Shown in pieces: positions 10,747-22,016 of a stretch of 64,000 nt of DNA. The DNA is from Mytilisepta virgata (taxonomy: Eukaryota; Mollusca; Bivalvia; Mytilida; Mytilidae). Position 1 is the stretch's first letter. Each line of letters starts with the position of its first letter. The translations under genes and the position numbers were made by a program. The DNA lies in the NCBI GenBank assembly GCA_028015205.1, contig CM051512.1, positions 18,259,139 to 18,323,138 of the forward strand. Reading direction: 5' to 3'. Under the pieces are notes generated by a model. It was given only the letters and a program-made list of their open reading frames with translations. It was not told the DNA's origin and did not search any database.

Positions 10747-11150
10747 TTGTCTACTCTGAAATATTAGTCTCAGCACATATATTGCGTTGATATGTTTTCA
10801 AATAAAAGACTTTACGTCTAAAATATTCTCCGGTCACAAAATACTGAAATAGATTAATACAGAAGCTCATGTAAAATATTGTACGCCAAAAATATAAAAA
10901 TCCCTGCAAGTCTACGTCTGTTGAGTTTGCAACTGTTACAGAAACATATTTTGATTTTCGGCGTTTTGGTAGCCATAGCACGAAGTATGGAATGTTTAAT
11001 GCTAAAAAAATACGTATAAAGCCAGAAGTATAATTTAGGACAGCAAACGAAATATCTTTACTCTGTAACTATTTTATTAGTTTTAAAATAGCCGAAAGGG
11101 ATTACGCCAATACAACGGGAATACCAATGAATGAGCATAAGAAGGAAAAA
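10747..11150 (-). pseudogene. Receptor (class A GPCR) pseudogene fragment
   Basis: The minus-strand frame 10981-10751 translates to a protein end clearly homologous to residues 288-376 of the receptor at 1475-2611. It covers the end of TM6, the third extracellular loop (S-K-Y-V-S then T-V), TM7 (T-I-F-Y-M-S-F-C-I-N) and the cytoplasmic tail (T-Y-Q-R-N). Just upstream (10982-11150) similarity to TM5-TM6 continues, with a recognisable I-V-T-E and L-N-I-P-Y-F-V-L-W, but with frame changes and stops. TM1-TM4 are absent. The copy is inverted relative to the intact gene and truncated, so it is not functional. Confidence 0.8.
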
Positions 11151-11155
11151 GTCCT

Positions 11156-11849
11156 GAATTATAGACACTAGATATTCAATTGATGCCCTTTTGAAATTAG
11201 AATTTGGTTATGTGCGGATTGTTTTGATGCTAACGATAATTCCTCTGCCAGGTGACATTTTCTGTGTGAAAGGTAATTCAGTATTTGTCCCACATACTAC
11301 GACAACTGGTTTCTTGACGAAAAATTCCTATCTTTTCACAATTCTGTAAATTTCAAATATTAAGGTATGTCCAAAAAATCAACATGGATTAAACTTTCGG
11401 AAACAATACTTTTACCGATTCAACAACGTCATTTTTTGGTGACGTGACATTTTGTGCACAAATCGAGGAAATTGAAGACATACAAACACACACAAATAAA
11501 AAGTTCACTCAATATTGGAGGCATTTCATTAGTTGAAAACATTAATTATTTACGACTTTTAGAACAAACTAAGGAAGTGCAGCTCCGTTAATTTTTATCT
11601 TATAAAAACGTCTTTTATATTACAGAAAAATGACTTTCAGTTAAAAACCCGGGAATATTTTTATCTATTATTCAGCAAATGTGCGCGCAAATATTTCAAT
11701 GGTCTTTACTGCAGTTACTGTCGTAATTGGTCTATGTGTATCTAAAAAGGCAGGATCTTTATAAAACGAAAGATGCGGAAAATTATTGAAAAACTTTTTC
11801 TATTATAGTTGTTTGATTTCAAATACTTAATTTATTGTTTATCTTTCAG
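11156..11849. other. Intergenic, nothing recognised
   Basis: AT-rich. Ends with a good splice-acceptor-like tract (TTTATCTTTCAG, 11838-11849) before the next entry. Confidence 0.4.
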
Positions 11850-12530
11850 AAAAAAAGACTGCAAATGTGATACGTCGGTCACAGTCGCCGCCAGCCATAG
11901 CTGAAGAAGAGATCGAAGAACACAGTAGTCCCGCTAGTATAGATGATAACTAACAACAACCGACCATATTAACTCGATTGTAGTCCTTTCAGAATATTAA
12001 CCGCACACCAACCACTGCCCAGAATTCGTCAGATAACATCAGTGTACCGCCGACTCAACCTTCATACGACATCAAACCATCAAATCAGTCCTTATTTTCG
12101 CCAGCCTTCCAGAATTGCTCTCAACTACAGATGACAGGTCAATAAACCAGAACCAGCATTTTGTTTTTCTTGACACAAACCTATCAGACATCCTTCCGAC
12201 TCCAACCGCGCACCAACAATGTAATCGATAAAATTAGATGCCATGAACAAGAGACTTCTTAATGTAAAAAGACAACAACAAGAAATAAAAAAAATCTTCT
12301 ATGTTACATCTTGCGGTATGTAAAACCGCAGAACAACCACTACAGCAACAACAACCCGCTCTACAGCAGCAGCAACCTGCTCAAAAACAGCAGCAACAGC
12401 CCACTAAACTAGAGTAGCAACAACCGGCTAAATTACATCAGCAATAACCTGCTCAACAGCAGCATCAACAGCAAACACTACAACCACGCCAAGTTCAAAG
12501 TAAACAATTGCTTCATCGTTTTCTGATATA
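11850..12530 (+). pseudogene. Decayed glutamine-rich coding remnant
   Basis: After a splice-acceptor-like tract, the frame from 11850 reads E-K-K-T-A-N-V-I-R-R-S-Q-S-P-P and an acidic stretch, then stops at 11951-11953. Further coding-like pieces follow in other frames: a Pro/Ser/Gln-rich stretch near 12030-12140, then CAG/CAA-rich DNA at 12330-12480 encoding Gln-rich sequence broken by stops. It looks like the end of a low-complexity protein gene that has decayed. A real short terminal exon at 11850-11953 is possible. No family recognised. Repeat A2 begins directly after it. Confidence 0.45.
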
Positions 12531-12542
12531 CCAGAGCCATAC

Positions 12543-12778
12543 AAAATAACAATCCAAAGATACTAATATTAGATACAGTAAATCTATACTATGCTGTATA
12601 GGACGCATTTCAAGGAGTTACCTCTCATCAGCAGCATTAAAACCGAAACATTTGGAAGACCAAAAACCAAACTTATATTAAACAAGAAGTACTCAACCAA
12701 AAATACCGAAATAGGAAGCCCAATTTTAGCTAAGGAGATCTACCATGTGCAATACAAGGAATGAACCCTTAGTATTTC
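12543..12778 (+). repeat. Repeat A, copy 2
   Basis: Near-identical to repeat A at 879. It diverges from the longer copies just after TTAGTATTTC. Confidence 0.85.
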
Positions 12779-15245
12779 CTTACAACATTCCTCCAGACCA
12801 ACTGACCAAGATAAAGAAGTCTGTCTTCAATGTGGGACATGTCGCCTGCAAATTAGTAGTCAAACTATTTTCAGAACTGTTCGTTCCAGATAATTTGCGT
12901 ACATATACACAGTATTCTTATAATGGACAAGAGAGGAAGAACAAAATGGAATTGGACAAACAACCGTCAACGTAAGTGCTTTCTTCAAAGATATGTGCTT
13001 TACTTCCATCCAGCCGTCAGTGACCCAAAATTCTAAAAGAATATGATTATTTCGAGGATCTACGAAATGCTCCGCCGTCCACCCAAGTAATGAATCATTG
13101 ACTCGTTGAAACATTTTTCTTTGTAAATATGTAAATATTTGTAAATATAGACTGTAAAAATATATTTGATATGCAATCTTTAACATAAACATGCAGATTT
13201 AATTCTTGAATGACATTATACCAGTATACACTGACCATATTTTATATATCTTATTACTAGTACAATATATATATATGTATATATGTATGAATCCTTGTTC
13301 TCTTGTTAGTCATTGTTATCACTTGGTTAATAAAAACAAATAGAAATGTGCCCTGTATTTATGTGTTCGCTGTTTCCAAAAATACACTTTAATACAAAAT
13401 AAGTGGGATTCAGTGCAATATCACAAAAACAATATTCTCCGTCTCTTTCCGAGTTACTTTTGAGAAGCCCTGTGAAAGATTTTTAAAAAAAATCAATATT
13501 TAACACTATAACAGAACAGGTTGTAACAATATCTGTGTAAACAAAGAGAGTGGTGGGAATCGACCGTAGATACAAACATTGCTGTTAAAAAAGACTTGGT
13601 AGGTCGAATGAGCAAACTGGCAATACATCTAAAGCTGTCTCTTGTTGCATCCATTTCAAATAAAAACAACTGTCTTTAAAAGATTTTTATTCTCCACACT
13701 GTTGCTGTCTCTACATGTATATATCTATATAAATACTAACAAGCGACACTTGATGCATTGTGCTACAATTCCTTTCCGAAGCAGGTCAGTCACTCACTGA
13801 ATATATTATACATTTTCCTATTAAAGTATATTAAAATTGATTGAATGTTGAAATAAGCAATGTCTCACGTGTCAAACAAACACAAATATGCCATAAAAAT
13901 CAATACAAAAAGAGTCTTTGATTTTATAGTTTTTCTGTGTGCTACAGAAGTAAAAGACGTATACCCAATTTCACGATACCCTTTTATGTTTTTTTTCAGT
14001 ATCAATAAAAGGAACAAGTCGGGTTTTAGACGGAAGTTCATTTGTACATTAAAGTATATATATTAGTAAATTGTATATAAAAAAAATATTGGTACACTTT
14101 TTATATTGGTACTCATTGTGTGATAAAAAGAATCCATATATTCAAATGAATCTACATTTACATTGGCTTGAAATACATGGATTTTCCCAGAGTACATAGC
14201 TTTTGTACTTCTTCCGAAATCCAAAGTGAAATTACAGTACATTATGGCGGATACAATTATATTATGTGCAGTGAAATGTCTATTGAAAATTTGATGAGAG
14301 CTTCATTGCCTAGTTACTTTTCCTTTGACAGATGAAATACAGCTTCCCATAAAACTGTCTGACCATAGTTCATTGATCGTAATCATTTGAAATTAGGCGA
14401 ATATTCTGGTCAATGGAAAATATTCCTTAATAAATTTGTCCGAATGACATTGATAAACGATGCATCTGCAACAGAGAATAATAAATATAAAAAGCAAAGG
14501 AAATAAAAATAATAACAAAGTCACATGTACATGTATATATGATTTCTAGATGTACAATTCCATTTCGCCGACAATTATATTTTTCATCGCGAAAATTAAA
14601 TATTCACCGATATTTTCTGATTAATTCTCCGTAATTTTGCCGACAATGTATGAAGTTTTTTTTAATATACCGATTGCACCGCGAAAAAACTCCGACCTGA
14701 GTGTTATTATATTATTGATCATAGATCCACCTATTGAATGGTAGCACGTTTTCAATGTAAGACCACAGATATGATCCATATATATAAAATTTGGATGTTG
14801 GCTATGTGTAGTTGATCGCATCCGTGTATCTGATGAGTTCCTGATCATGATCCTTGTTTGTGGCTATATGTAAATATCTCTGACCTTGAAAACGTGCTAC
14901 AAACATTAAATAAAACAAATTTTAATCACAATCACGTAGTTTAAAAAAAACTGTATTTATATTATATGCAGAAATATATTAGATACAAACTTAATGTATT
15001 TATATAGAATATATATACATATCTTTTTTAAATTCAGTTATTTGGTATTTTATTGAAACGTCATGATACTATATAAATGACATTCATAATTAACCAATAA
15101 AACGGTAGTATACTGTTAAAAACACGCCCTATTGAAAAACAATAACATGAGCTGTGAAATAAAAAGAACCATAATGTGCAAACAAAAACATAACTCACTA
15201 AAATAAAAATTTATACAACTGTTAAATTATTATTCATCCTACTCA
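12779..15245. other. Intergenic, nothing recognised
   Basis: Long AT-rich stretch with a short TA-rich run near 13260-13290. Open stretches here are short and show no domain or repeat I recognise. Confidence 0.45.
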
Positions 15246-15805
15246 TGGCTGAAAACATGGATTTTACTATCAACATTGATGATAATGAATCTGAGTATAA
15301 CCTAAGCCTGGATGAAGGAAATGTATTGGAAAATGATATTCCGTGTGGCTAAAACCACGAAATGACATTGAAATAGCTGAAGACCAATTGAAACAGATCA
15401 CTACCTCAAACAAAAGGAGGTATCCATGTTTGACAATGCAGACAATGCTAAAATTCCAAAGGAGACATAAAATCAACGCCAGTATCCTACAAATTAACTT
15501 TAAAGGAAATGTGGGACCAAGGAGAATACTGAAGTGGAAATTAAAATCGCCAAAAATAAACTACAGGACAATTTAATAGGAATCATGTGGAGGATAAAAT
15601 TGAAGAATACAACCAACAGATTAATCACGTCTTCACTAACACTCTTGATGTGAGTGGTGTATCAACGCCCAACAGTGGTGAGGCCAGAAACCTACTCATG
15701 AAACTCTCTCGTGAAATCCATGAGGTGTATACAAATAAACTCGGAACAGTCAGTAGGAGCCTGCAAACTAAGCAGGAATCAAAAAAAGATGGCCCACTAG
15801 CATAA
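15246..15805 (+). pseudogene. Unidentified coding remnant, frameshifted
   Basis: Coding-like sequence in at least three alternating frames. It opens with ATG at 15246 and an acidic N-terminus (M-A-E-N-M-D-F-T-I-N-I-D-D-N-E) to a stop near 15352. The next frame from 15343 holds W-L-K-P-R-N-D-I-E-I-A-E-D-Q-L-K and a basic stretch. A third frame (from about 15575 to 15805) holds E-D-K-I-E-E-Y-N-Q-Q-I and S-G-V-S-T-P-N-S-G-E. The segments join into one plausible protein of roughly 190 residues, helical and possibly coiled-coil, which argues for one gene broken by several small indels. I do not recognise the family. A retroelement ORF1/gag-like protein is a guess, given the Penelope-like fragment 1 kb downstream. 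Confidence 0.5.
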
Positions 15806-16554
15806 AACAAAAACAAGAAGAAAAATAGTGAATCAAAAGTGAAAGGTCAGGAAACGTCTGTGTTAATAGATCTGACAAAACTACAATGATCTACTTGCGA
15901 AACACAAGTGATTTATAAATTTTAAATTGTGAACATGTAAAATTCGGCGTTATATAAATTGACATGTCGTAATTGTTACTTTTAAAATATCTACAAACTA
16001 GATAGTATAATATCAATATTGTTAAACAGTTTTATATTGTTAAAATGCATTTAACTGCTGAATATTTAATATGTGCTATTAAAATTATAAGATTATATGC
16101 TAAACTTTTGATATTATATTAAAAATCTTGAAAAACGGAACCTCTAGCATTTGATTGGGTGATTGATATGCTGCTCATGCTTTAGTCAAACAAATCTGGG
16201 AATCTAGTATTTCCAGATTTGTTTGTGTATTGCTCTAGACGTATCAATGGCCAAAACAGATTGCAACAGAGTCTCCTAACGAATCGCTTTTCTGTTCATG
16301 TCCTTCACCTTATGATATATAAACAATACACGCTACCGTCGACTTATCACCAGATCACTGGAATGTGCATTGCATCAGCTGATAATTTTCAAAACATTAA
16401 CTTTTATAACATTAAAATATTAAGTGAACCAACGCTTGGTGTCACGAATCAAGTCTCTATTCCAAGAAGTAGATACATATATAGTATGCAGGGTCGTTTT
16501 ATTAAATTTAATAAAATAACCTATACAAAACGACAACATTCGTAGGTTTCACGC
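15806..16554. other. Intergenic, nothing recognised
   Basis: AT-rich. A 108-codon open stretch at 16219-16545 (+) shows no recognisable domain and is not called. Confidence 0.4.
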
Positions 16555-16915
16555 CAACTTTATTTTGTCAACATGTTTCGGTCTGTGGACATGCCGAATC
16601 GGGTCAATTTACTGAAAATAATTTTGGGCTCCATTCATCGTTCTTCCTTCATACTACAATAGTCTCTGTGGTGACCATTATCACTTATAATGTTGTTTTT
16701 GTAAGTGACAGCAAGCCTACTTGAGCCCAGTAAATTGTCTTCATGATGGCGAATCCACAAGCCAAAACAAGGTCTTTTATAAAATTGGTAAATAGTTGGA
16801 ATGTATGGAGTTAAGATGATTTTTAGCGTTAAAAATTTAATCAGCTTGGATTGCAAACTGCTATATACCTTTTGTGTTATTGGATTGTAAATTTTATTCT
16901 CAAGCATAGATTATG
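16555..16915 (-). mobile_element. Possible 3' region of a retroelement
   Basis: On the minus strand this ends with ACCGAAACATGTTGAC followed by AATAAAGT. That resembles the CGAAAC-type 3' ends of Penelope-like elements. It lies downstream, in the same orientation, of the fragment at 17240-18010, with repeat E between them. Weak evidence. Confidence 0.3.
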
Positions 16916-16917
16916 GA

Positions 16918-17165
16918 AATAAAATTCTTTGATACTAATTGTGATGCACAAGATGTGCACATTTCGTCGATTTACGAATCATAAGTTGTACTCAATGCTT
17001 AAAATGTTTAAAACCAAAATAAATATCAAAAATTTCGACGAGCAAATTAAAAAATACCAAAATGACCAAACGTGGTAAAGCCAAAACCATCTAAGGACAC
17101 AGCTATGATACTCCTTAGTTTTCACAAATTTTGTACAGTAAATTTTAATTGTCAATTCGGAATAT
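16918..17165 (+). repeat. Repeat E, copy 1
   Basis: Landmarks are TGATGCACAAGATGTGCACA, TTTCGTCGATT, AAAATGACC, AAAGCCAAAA and TTTTCACAAATTTTGTA. Related copies are at 20121, 21247, 23365 and 50370 (+), and at 32945 and 39178 (-). It resembles an abundant mussel repeat. Confidence 0.75.
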
Positions 17166-17239
17166 GAGTTGTATTGGGCATATACATGATTTACAAAACG
17201 GTTACTCGGACGTCTGGCGAGCTGTGATCAGGCAATCGA

Positions 17240-18010
17240 AAGTAAATCAGTTCCATTCTTTATTCCGCAAAACGGTCACCAAGGCGACGACATGTCTCTC
17301 CGATATATACCTTATCACAATTCGTATAGACGATTGCGTAAACCAAATTTATATCAGTACATATATACCCATTTAGAATGATGTTTTTGTTGTCAGGGCC
17401 CAAGATCTTTTTAGTCTCCATGGTGTAGGTGCATGTCACACATCTGGATCTTTTACATGGCCAGCTTCCCCGGTAGTCAGTTTATTCTGAGGAAAAGTTC
17501 GGCTTGATCGAACTACTGACTAAGTGATTTTTTAGACTTTTCCCCTTACGGTAAGCAGTGGTGGGAACAGTCTCAAAAATTTCGTACATAAACGGATCTT
17601 TCAGCACTATGTTATTAATATTGTTCATAAGGATATTACGGATGGCGACATTATAGTGATGGTAAGTAAGGACCAGTGGAATACATTTGTTGTTAGATTT
17701 CTGACGGACTTGAAGGCGTTGGGTCTGGTCACATTGGAAACTGATTCAAATGCCCTGTCAATGGCCGTATGGGGATAACCTCTCCTTCGGAAGAAGGTAG
17801 ACATCTTGTGACACTGTTGTCTAAAATCCTCTTCATTGCTACAGATGCGTCTAAGGGTAAGAGATTTAGGAGTGGCATCTTTGCAAGACTTAGGATGACA
17901 TGAGGAGTAGGTCAGGTAGCAGTGTGGGTCGGTAAAGTTATAAAAGACCGAAGTTTCGATGCTGCCGTCAACAATTTACCTGTGAAGTCAAGGAACTACA
18001 ATTCCGATTC
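17240..18010 (-). mobile_element. Penelope-like retroelement fragment with GIY-YIG endonuclease
   Basis: Read on the minus strand from about 17990, the translation shows F-L-D-F-T, then D-G-S-I-E-T and Y-L-T-Y-S-S-C-H-P-K, then L-R-R-I-C-S, R-R-R-G-Y-P, T-Y-H-H-Y-N, and K-R-S-R-C-V-T-C. It ends in a GIY-YIG-type module, V-Y-A-I-V-Y..C-D-K-V-Y-I-G-E-T. This order (end of reverse transcriptase, linker with a CxxC, GIY-YIG nuclease) is typical of Penelope-like elements, which reverse-transcribe at a nick made by the GIY-YIG domain. The copy is dead: a frame change lies near 17680 and 17980, and in-frame stops at 17482-17484 and 17260-17262. The core reverse transcriptase is missing or unrecognisable above 18010. 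Confidence 0.8.
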
Positions 18011-18020
18011 ACTAACAGAG

Positions 18021-18980
18021 AATGTGTATCTAATTAAAGGATGGTAAGACGTTACAAAATATGATGAAAGACATGAATTTCTCGTCGAAGTTATCAGACA
18101 CTCCGAAGAAATCTTCTATATAGTATTACCTTTTAAATAGGCGAGGATCAAATTCCGTTAACATCTTTTTCTCCAGATAGCCAACAAACAGACAAGCAAA
18201 ACTCGGTAAATTTTTGTACCCATTCCCACCCCTTCCGTCTGTAAGATAATTGTGCAATTTTTAAGTATATTCATAAGTATCATACACCCTCAAATATTTT
18301 AAAAGCAGAAACTATATTCTACATCGAGATAAACATACTTTAGAGCTAAAATGTTGTTTAATCTATTACCTGTGTCCTATCTCAAAGAACTGACATTGTT
18401 ATTAATTATATTCATGTATATAAGGTAAAACCATGGATTAGGTTCTGTGTTTTGTATTTGTTTGGTTTGTAGATGAATATAATTGAAAATTAATCACTGT
18501 TTTGCTTTTCATAGTATGTTTTATACACCAGAGGGTTAGAATAGATAAATAGGGGGTTAAATGGGTAATTCACTGAAGTTTTTCGTACCAAAATAACGCC
18601 TTAAAAATAAAACAATACTTTTATGGAAAACTGAGACAGTATGAAAATAGAAGTCTTTGATAAGCGTCGATTAAGATACATATGTGCATTGAAAGTCAAA
18701 GATGCAAGGAAAGATAATGAAACTACCACCCTTTAGCTCTGTAAGGACTACAATTTTCTGCCTTTGGAAAATAGGTTAAGTGAGAAAACTGACAAATGTT
18801 TTCAAATTGCCCGACAATATACAGTACTAGATATACAAACACGTAAAAATACTCAAGGTAAAGGGGCCTCTTGAACATTGAAAAGTGCTCTATCAAAAAC
18901 CTCATAGTAGTGCCATGCTATTACAAGAAATAAAAAATATTTACGTCAGTGATTTAGGTATGTTTGCCATTGAAAACAGT
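18021..18980. other. Intergenic, nothing recognised
   Basis: AT-rich. May contain decayed upstream parts of the Penelope-like element near 18020-18130, but none could be supported. Confidence 0.4.
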
Positions 18981-19289
18981 AAAAACAATCCAAAGATACC
19001 AATATTAGATATAGTAAATTTATACTATGCTGTATACGACGCATTTCAAGGAGTTACCTCTCATCAGCAGCATTAAAACCGAAACATTTGGAAGACCAAA
19101 AACCAATTTTATATAACACAAGAAGTACTCAACCAAAAATACCGAAATAGGAAGCCAAATTTCAGCTAAGGAGATCTACCATGTGCAATACAAGGAATGA
19201 ACCCTTAGTATTTCTATTATTTTTGAATTTTGCTAAATACTGATAATTTCTGTAACAAATCAATGAATAATCATGTCAGACAAGTCTGA
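18981..19289 (+). repeat. Repeat A, copy 3 (long form)
   Basis: Full repeat A plus a further 75 bp (GAATTTTGCTAAATACTG to ATAATCATGTCAGACAAG), shared with the copies at 60342 and 61024. Confidence 0.85.
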
Positions 19290-20120
19290 AAAGAGTAAAA
19301 ACAAACGTTTTTACAGGTTTTTACCCCACAATGTATGAATAGGCGTCAGTAGATATTCGATGACAAATACATCATATCTTTCAGCGTCTGTAATGTAGGA
19401 ATACCATTATATAGATCAAGGAATTCGTAGTGACATACATAAAAACAAACACTCAAGAAGTGGGACAGATTCATCTTGTGTGTCATAAAGAGATTTTTCT
19501 TTTTCTTATAATCTGAATGGAAGATTGAGTGTAAACCTATAATCTGTCAAACCTGTATTAACACACATTGTATTTTGATGTGTTTTAGGGGACAATGAAT
19601 TATATTTAAACGGGTTTGATTCTCTCTTAATATTAGTATACAACATACGCATTAGCTAGCTTTATGAACTTTTTTTTTTATATAACACCGTTGTAACATA
19701 TTGTTTGATCAAGAGTAATTGGTTCAGATGTAGAATAAAACTATAATACACTTTCTATGACACGAAATAATTAAATTGATAAAAGGAGAAGTAACAGAAA
19801 ACAAAATCAGTCAAGTAAGACCATAAACACAAGAGCACAATACAAAAATCTAGAAACAACAGAGAGTAGTAAGAGTCGGTTTTGTTAAAGACAACGAATA
19901 GTGGTAGGGTTCGATATTTTTATTATTGCAAGAAATGCAACAGGGTTATAATCGCAATAATGTAAACTCGCCTTTTGGAATTTTTTATATATGAATGAAG
20001 CGGGATTTTTGTCACGACCGCATTTTGGTATAAAATGACAAAATCGCAATAATAAATGCACGCAATAATTTCTTAATTTACAGTAAGTGAAGTTTATTCT
20101 GTTCGATAACCAACTACTAC
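19290..20120. other. Intergenic, nothing recognised
   Basis: AT-rich, no supported feature. Confidence 0.4.
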
Positions 20121-20320
20121 ATGATACCAACTGTGATGCACAAGATGTGCACAATTAGTCGGAATTGAAAACTAAAACAGTAGTCTCAAATGTTAACGAA
20201 CAAGTTCAAAAAATGGAAAAATGCCAAAATGACCAACAGAGTAAAGCCAAAATCGTCTAAGAATAAGGCTTTGCACGGGAGAGATTCTCGTTAATTTCTA
20301 TATAATTGAACAATTTTGTA
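20121..20320 (+). repeat. Repeat E, copy 2
   Basis: TGTGATGCACAAGATGTGCAC, AAATGCCAAAATGACC and AAAGCCAAAAT blocks match copy 1. Confidence 0.7.
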
Positions 20321-20660
20321 AGCGTGCCATATAACTGGATTATTTTCTTTTAAATGTTATAGTAAGAAATAATAGCCTAATGATATGTTACACGGTTATA
20401 TAGAAATTAACTATTAAATTGAAATGTATAGATTCTTGACGAGGGAAATTAGTTCATATTTATTGTCTTCATTTAGGTTCTTATTTCAACTAAGAGTTAA
20501 TTTAAATCAAATAAGATGCTGTTTTAAAGGGTAAAATTCTCATAATATGCCATAGTAAAGAACCTAATTAGCTTTTCTTCAGCGTGTCCTTAGTTAGCTA
20601 CATTTTAATTCAAACCACGTTGTATCTTCAAGGCATTTTTGATAAATTGTATTTATTGGT
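20320..20660 (-). repeat. Module G, copy 1 (inverted)
   Basis: Minus-strand sequence matches 24860-25230 and 42300-42710. Shared landmarks are AAGTACAATTTATCAAAAA-like, ATGAGCTAATTTCCCT and ATAATCCAGTTAT blocks. Confidence 0.55.
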
Positions 20661-21246
20661 TTTATCGCTTTATTCTATTGAAAAGTGCGATATTTGACTA
20701 CGAGTACCTGAAATAGCTATGAAACAATTCTATCAAAGTTAAATTCATCTTTTTTCCTTTTAGTTTCCCTATCTAGCCATCACCTTTACTACTTATAATG
20801 TCCTGGGTTTTATCTCAAGTTTATTCCTCACTTTCTGATATTGGAGTTGTCTCCCATATGCAATAGTTATCTTTCCTGACAGAAGATGTCTTATATTTAA
20901 CACGAAGGACGAAAATAACTTAAAACGTTTTCTGAAAAATATCAATTTAGGGAAAGCCTTCAAATGACATCCAAAAACATGTGGGAACATATATAAAAAA
21001 AATATCACCGTTGTGTACGGATGATATTGTTAAGAATACAGTTTTGCAAGAAAATAATATGTGCATTGATGTCTTTGACAGATTCTCCGAAGAGCAGACA
21101 ACTCGCATGTCCCAAAATGGACAATATGCATCAAAAAGTAAAAATAGATACATATACGGGAAAGGTGTGGATATCCATAAAACCGATATGACCTCGTTAA
21201 TGTTTTGTTGCATTTGTGTTTTATCCTTTCATGTTATTTTTCTCAT
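20661..21246. other. Intergenic, nothing recognised
   Basis: Overlapping short open stretches on both strands but no domain. No repeat recognised. Confidence 0.4.
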
Positions 21247-21430
21247 AACATTGATACCAATTTTGATGCACCAGATCAGCACATTTAGTCGATTCATAAC
21301 TCACCAGTTGTGTTCATAATTGAAGAAAAACACTAGTCCAAATATTTCAAGAGCGGGAGATATACATGTTAGTTTTCACGTATTAATTGAACAGTTTTGT
21401 AACAGTAGATTTAAAATATCAATTTCGGAT
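21247..21430 (+). repeat. Repeat E, copy 3
   Basis: ATTGATACCAATTTTGATGC, CATTTAGTCGATTCATAACT and TTTTGTAACAGTA blocks match repeat E. Confidence 0.65.
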
Positions 21431-21519
21431 AGAATTTTTCTATGTGTGTGTCATTAATTTTAATTTAATTATTTGTATATATTATCATCCCCAGAAATTT
21501 TCATATTTGGATTTGAAAA

Positions 21520-21830
21520 AACTCAGCTTTAGAAACAAACAATAAGAGTATATGATACAAAGGATGTTAAATAATTATCTGAATAGGTTTTCATTGAGAG
21601 TTGTCACAGAATTCTTCTCTTAACTTAGAATGAAATGCGATAAAATTTTGCTACGAAAGTTTTTTGTTTCAAATTAGGTTAATACATGTTTTGTGTCAGC
21701 TTGGAATTGAAAATGATTTTGGATTAACTACAAGCTAGAGATAATCACGTAAAACAGTAAATGTTAATAGGTTTATTTTTTACGTTACTGATCGTAAAAA
21801 GAAATAAAAGTCGTAGGTTACATAACATTG
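21520..21830 (+). repeat. Module F, copy 2
   Basis: TTTAGAAACAAACAATA and TTTTGTGTCAGCTTGGAATT blocks match module F at 7890. Confidence 0.55.
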
Positions 21831-21923
21831 TTCCCCAAAGGGTTCTCGTAATACTGTTAGTGGATGAGGTTACAAGTGTACATTTACCCTAGATAATGAT
21901 AAAGCAGAGTATATTTTCTTAAC

Positions 21924-22016
21924 CAATTTAGGTAAAGGAGACAATAAATTTGTCTTCCTTTTAGCCTCAGGACAAAAGGGAGAGAATTTAATTATCTCCC
22001 TTACCTATATTGGAAA
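21924..22016. repeat. Short inverted repeat (hairpin) with GGGAGATAA-like core
   Basis: An arm near 21926-21960 (AGGTAAAGGAGACAATAAA) and one near 21980-22013 (its near complement, TTTAATTATCTCCCTTACCT) can pair over about 30 bp with mismatches. Likely a remnant foldback or MITE-type element. Confidence 0.5.

Noticed and set aside
17149..17376. 75-codon plus-strand open frame
   Set aside because: Antisense to the Penelope-like GIY-YIG region, which is clearly coding on the minus strand.
20947..21319. Overlapping 88- and 112-codon frames on opposite strands
   Set aside because: No domain, no splice context, and the plus-strand frame runs into repeat E.
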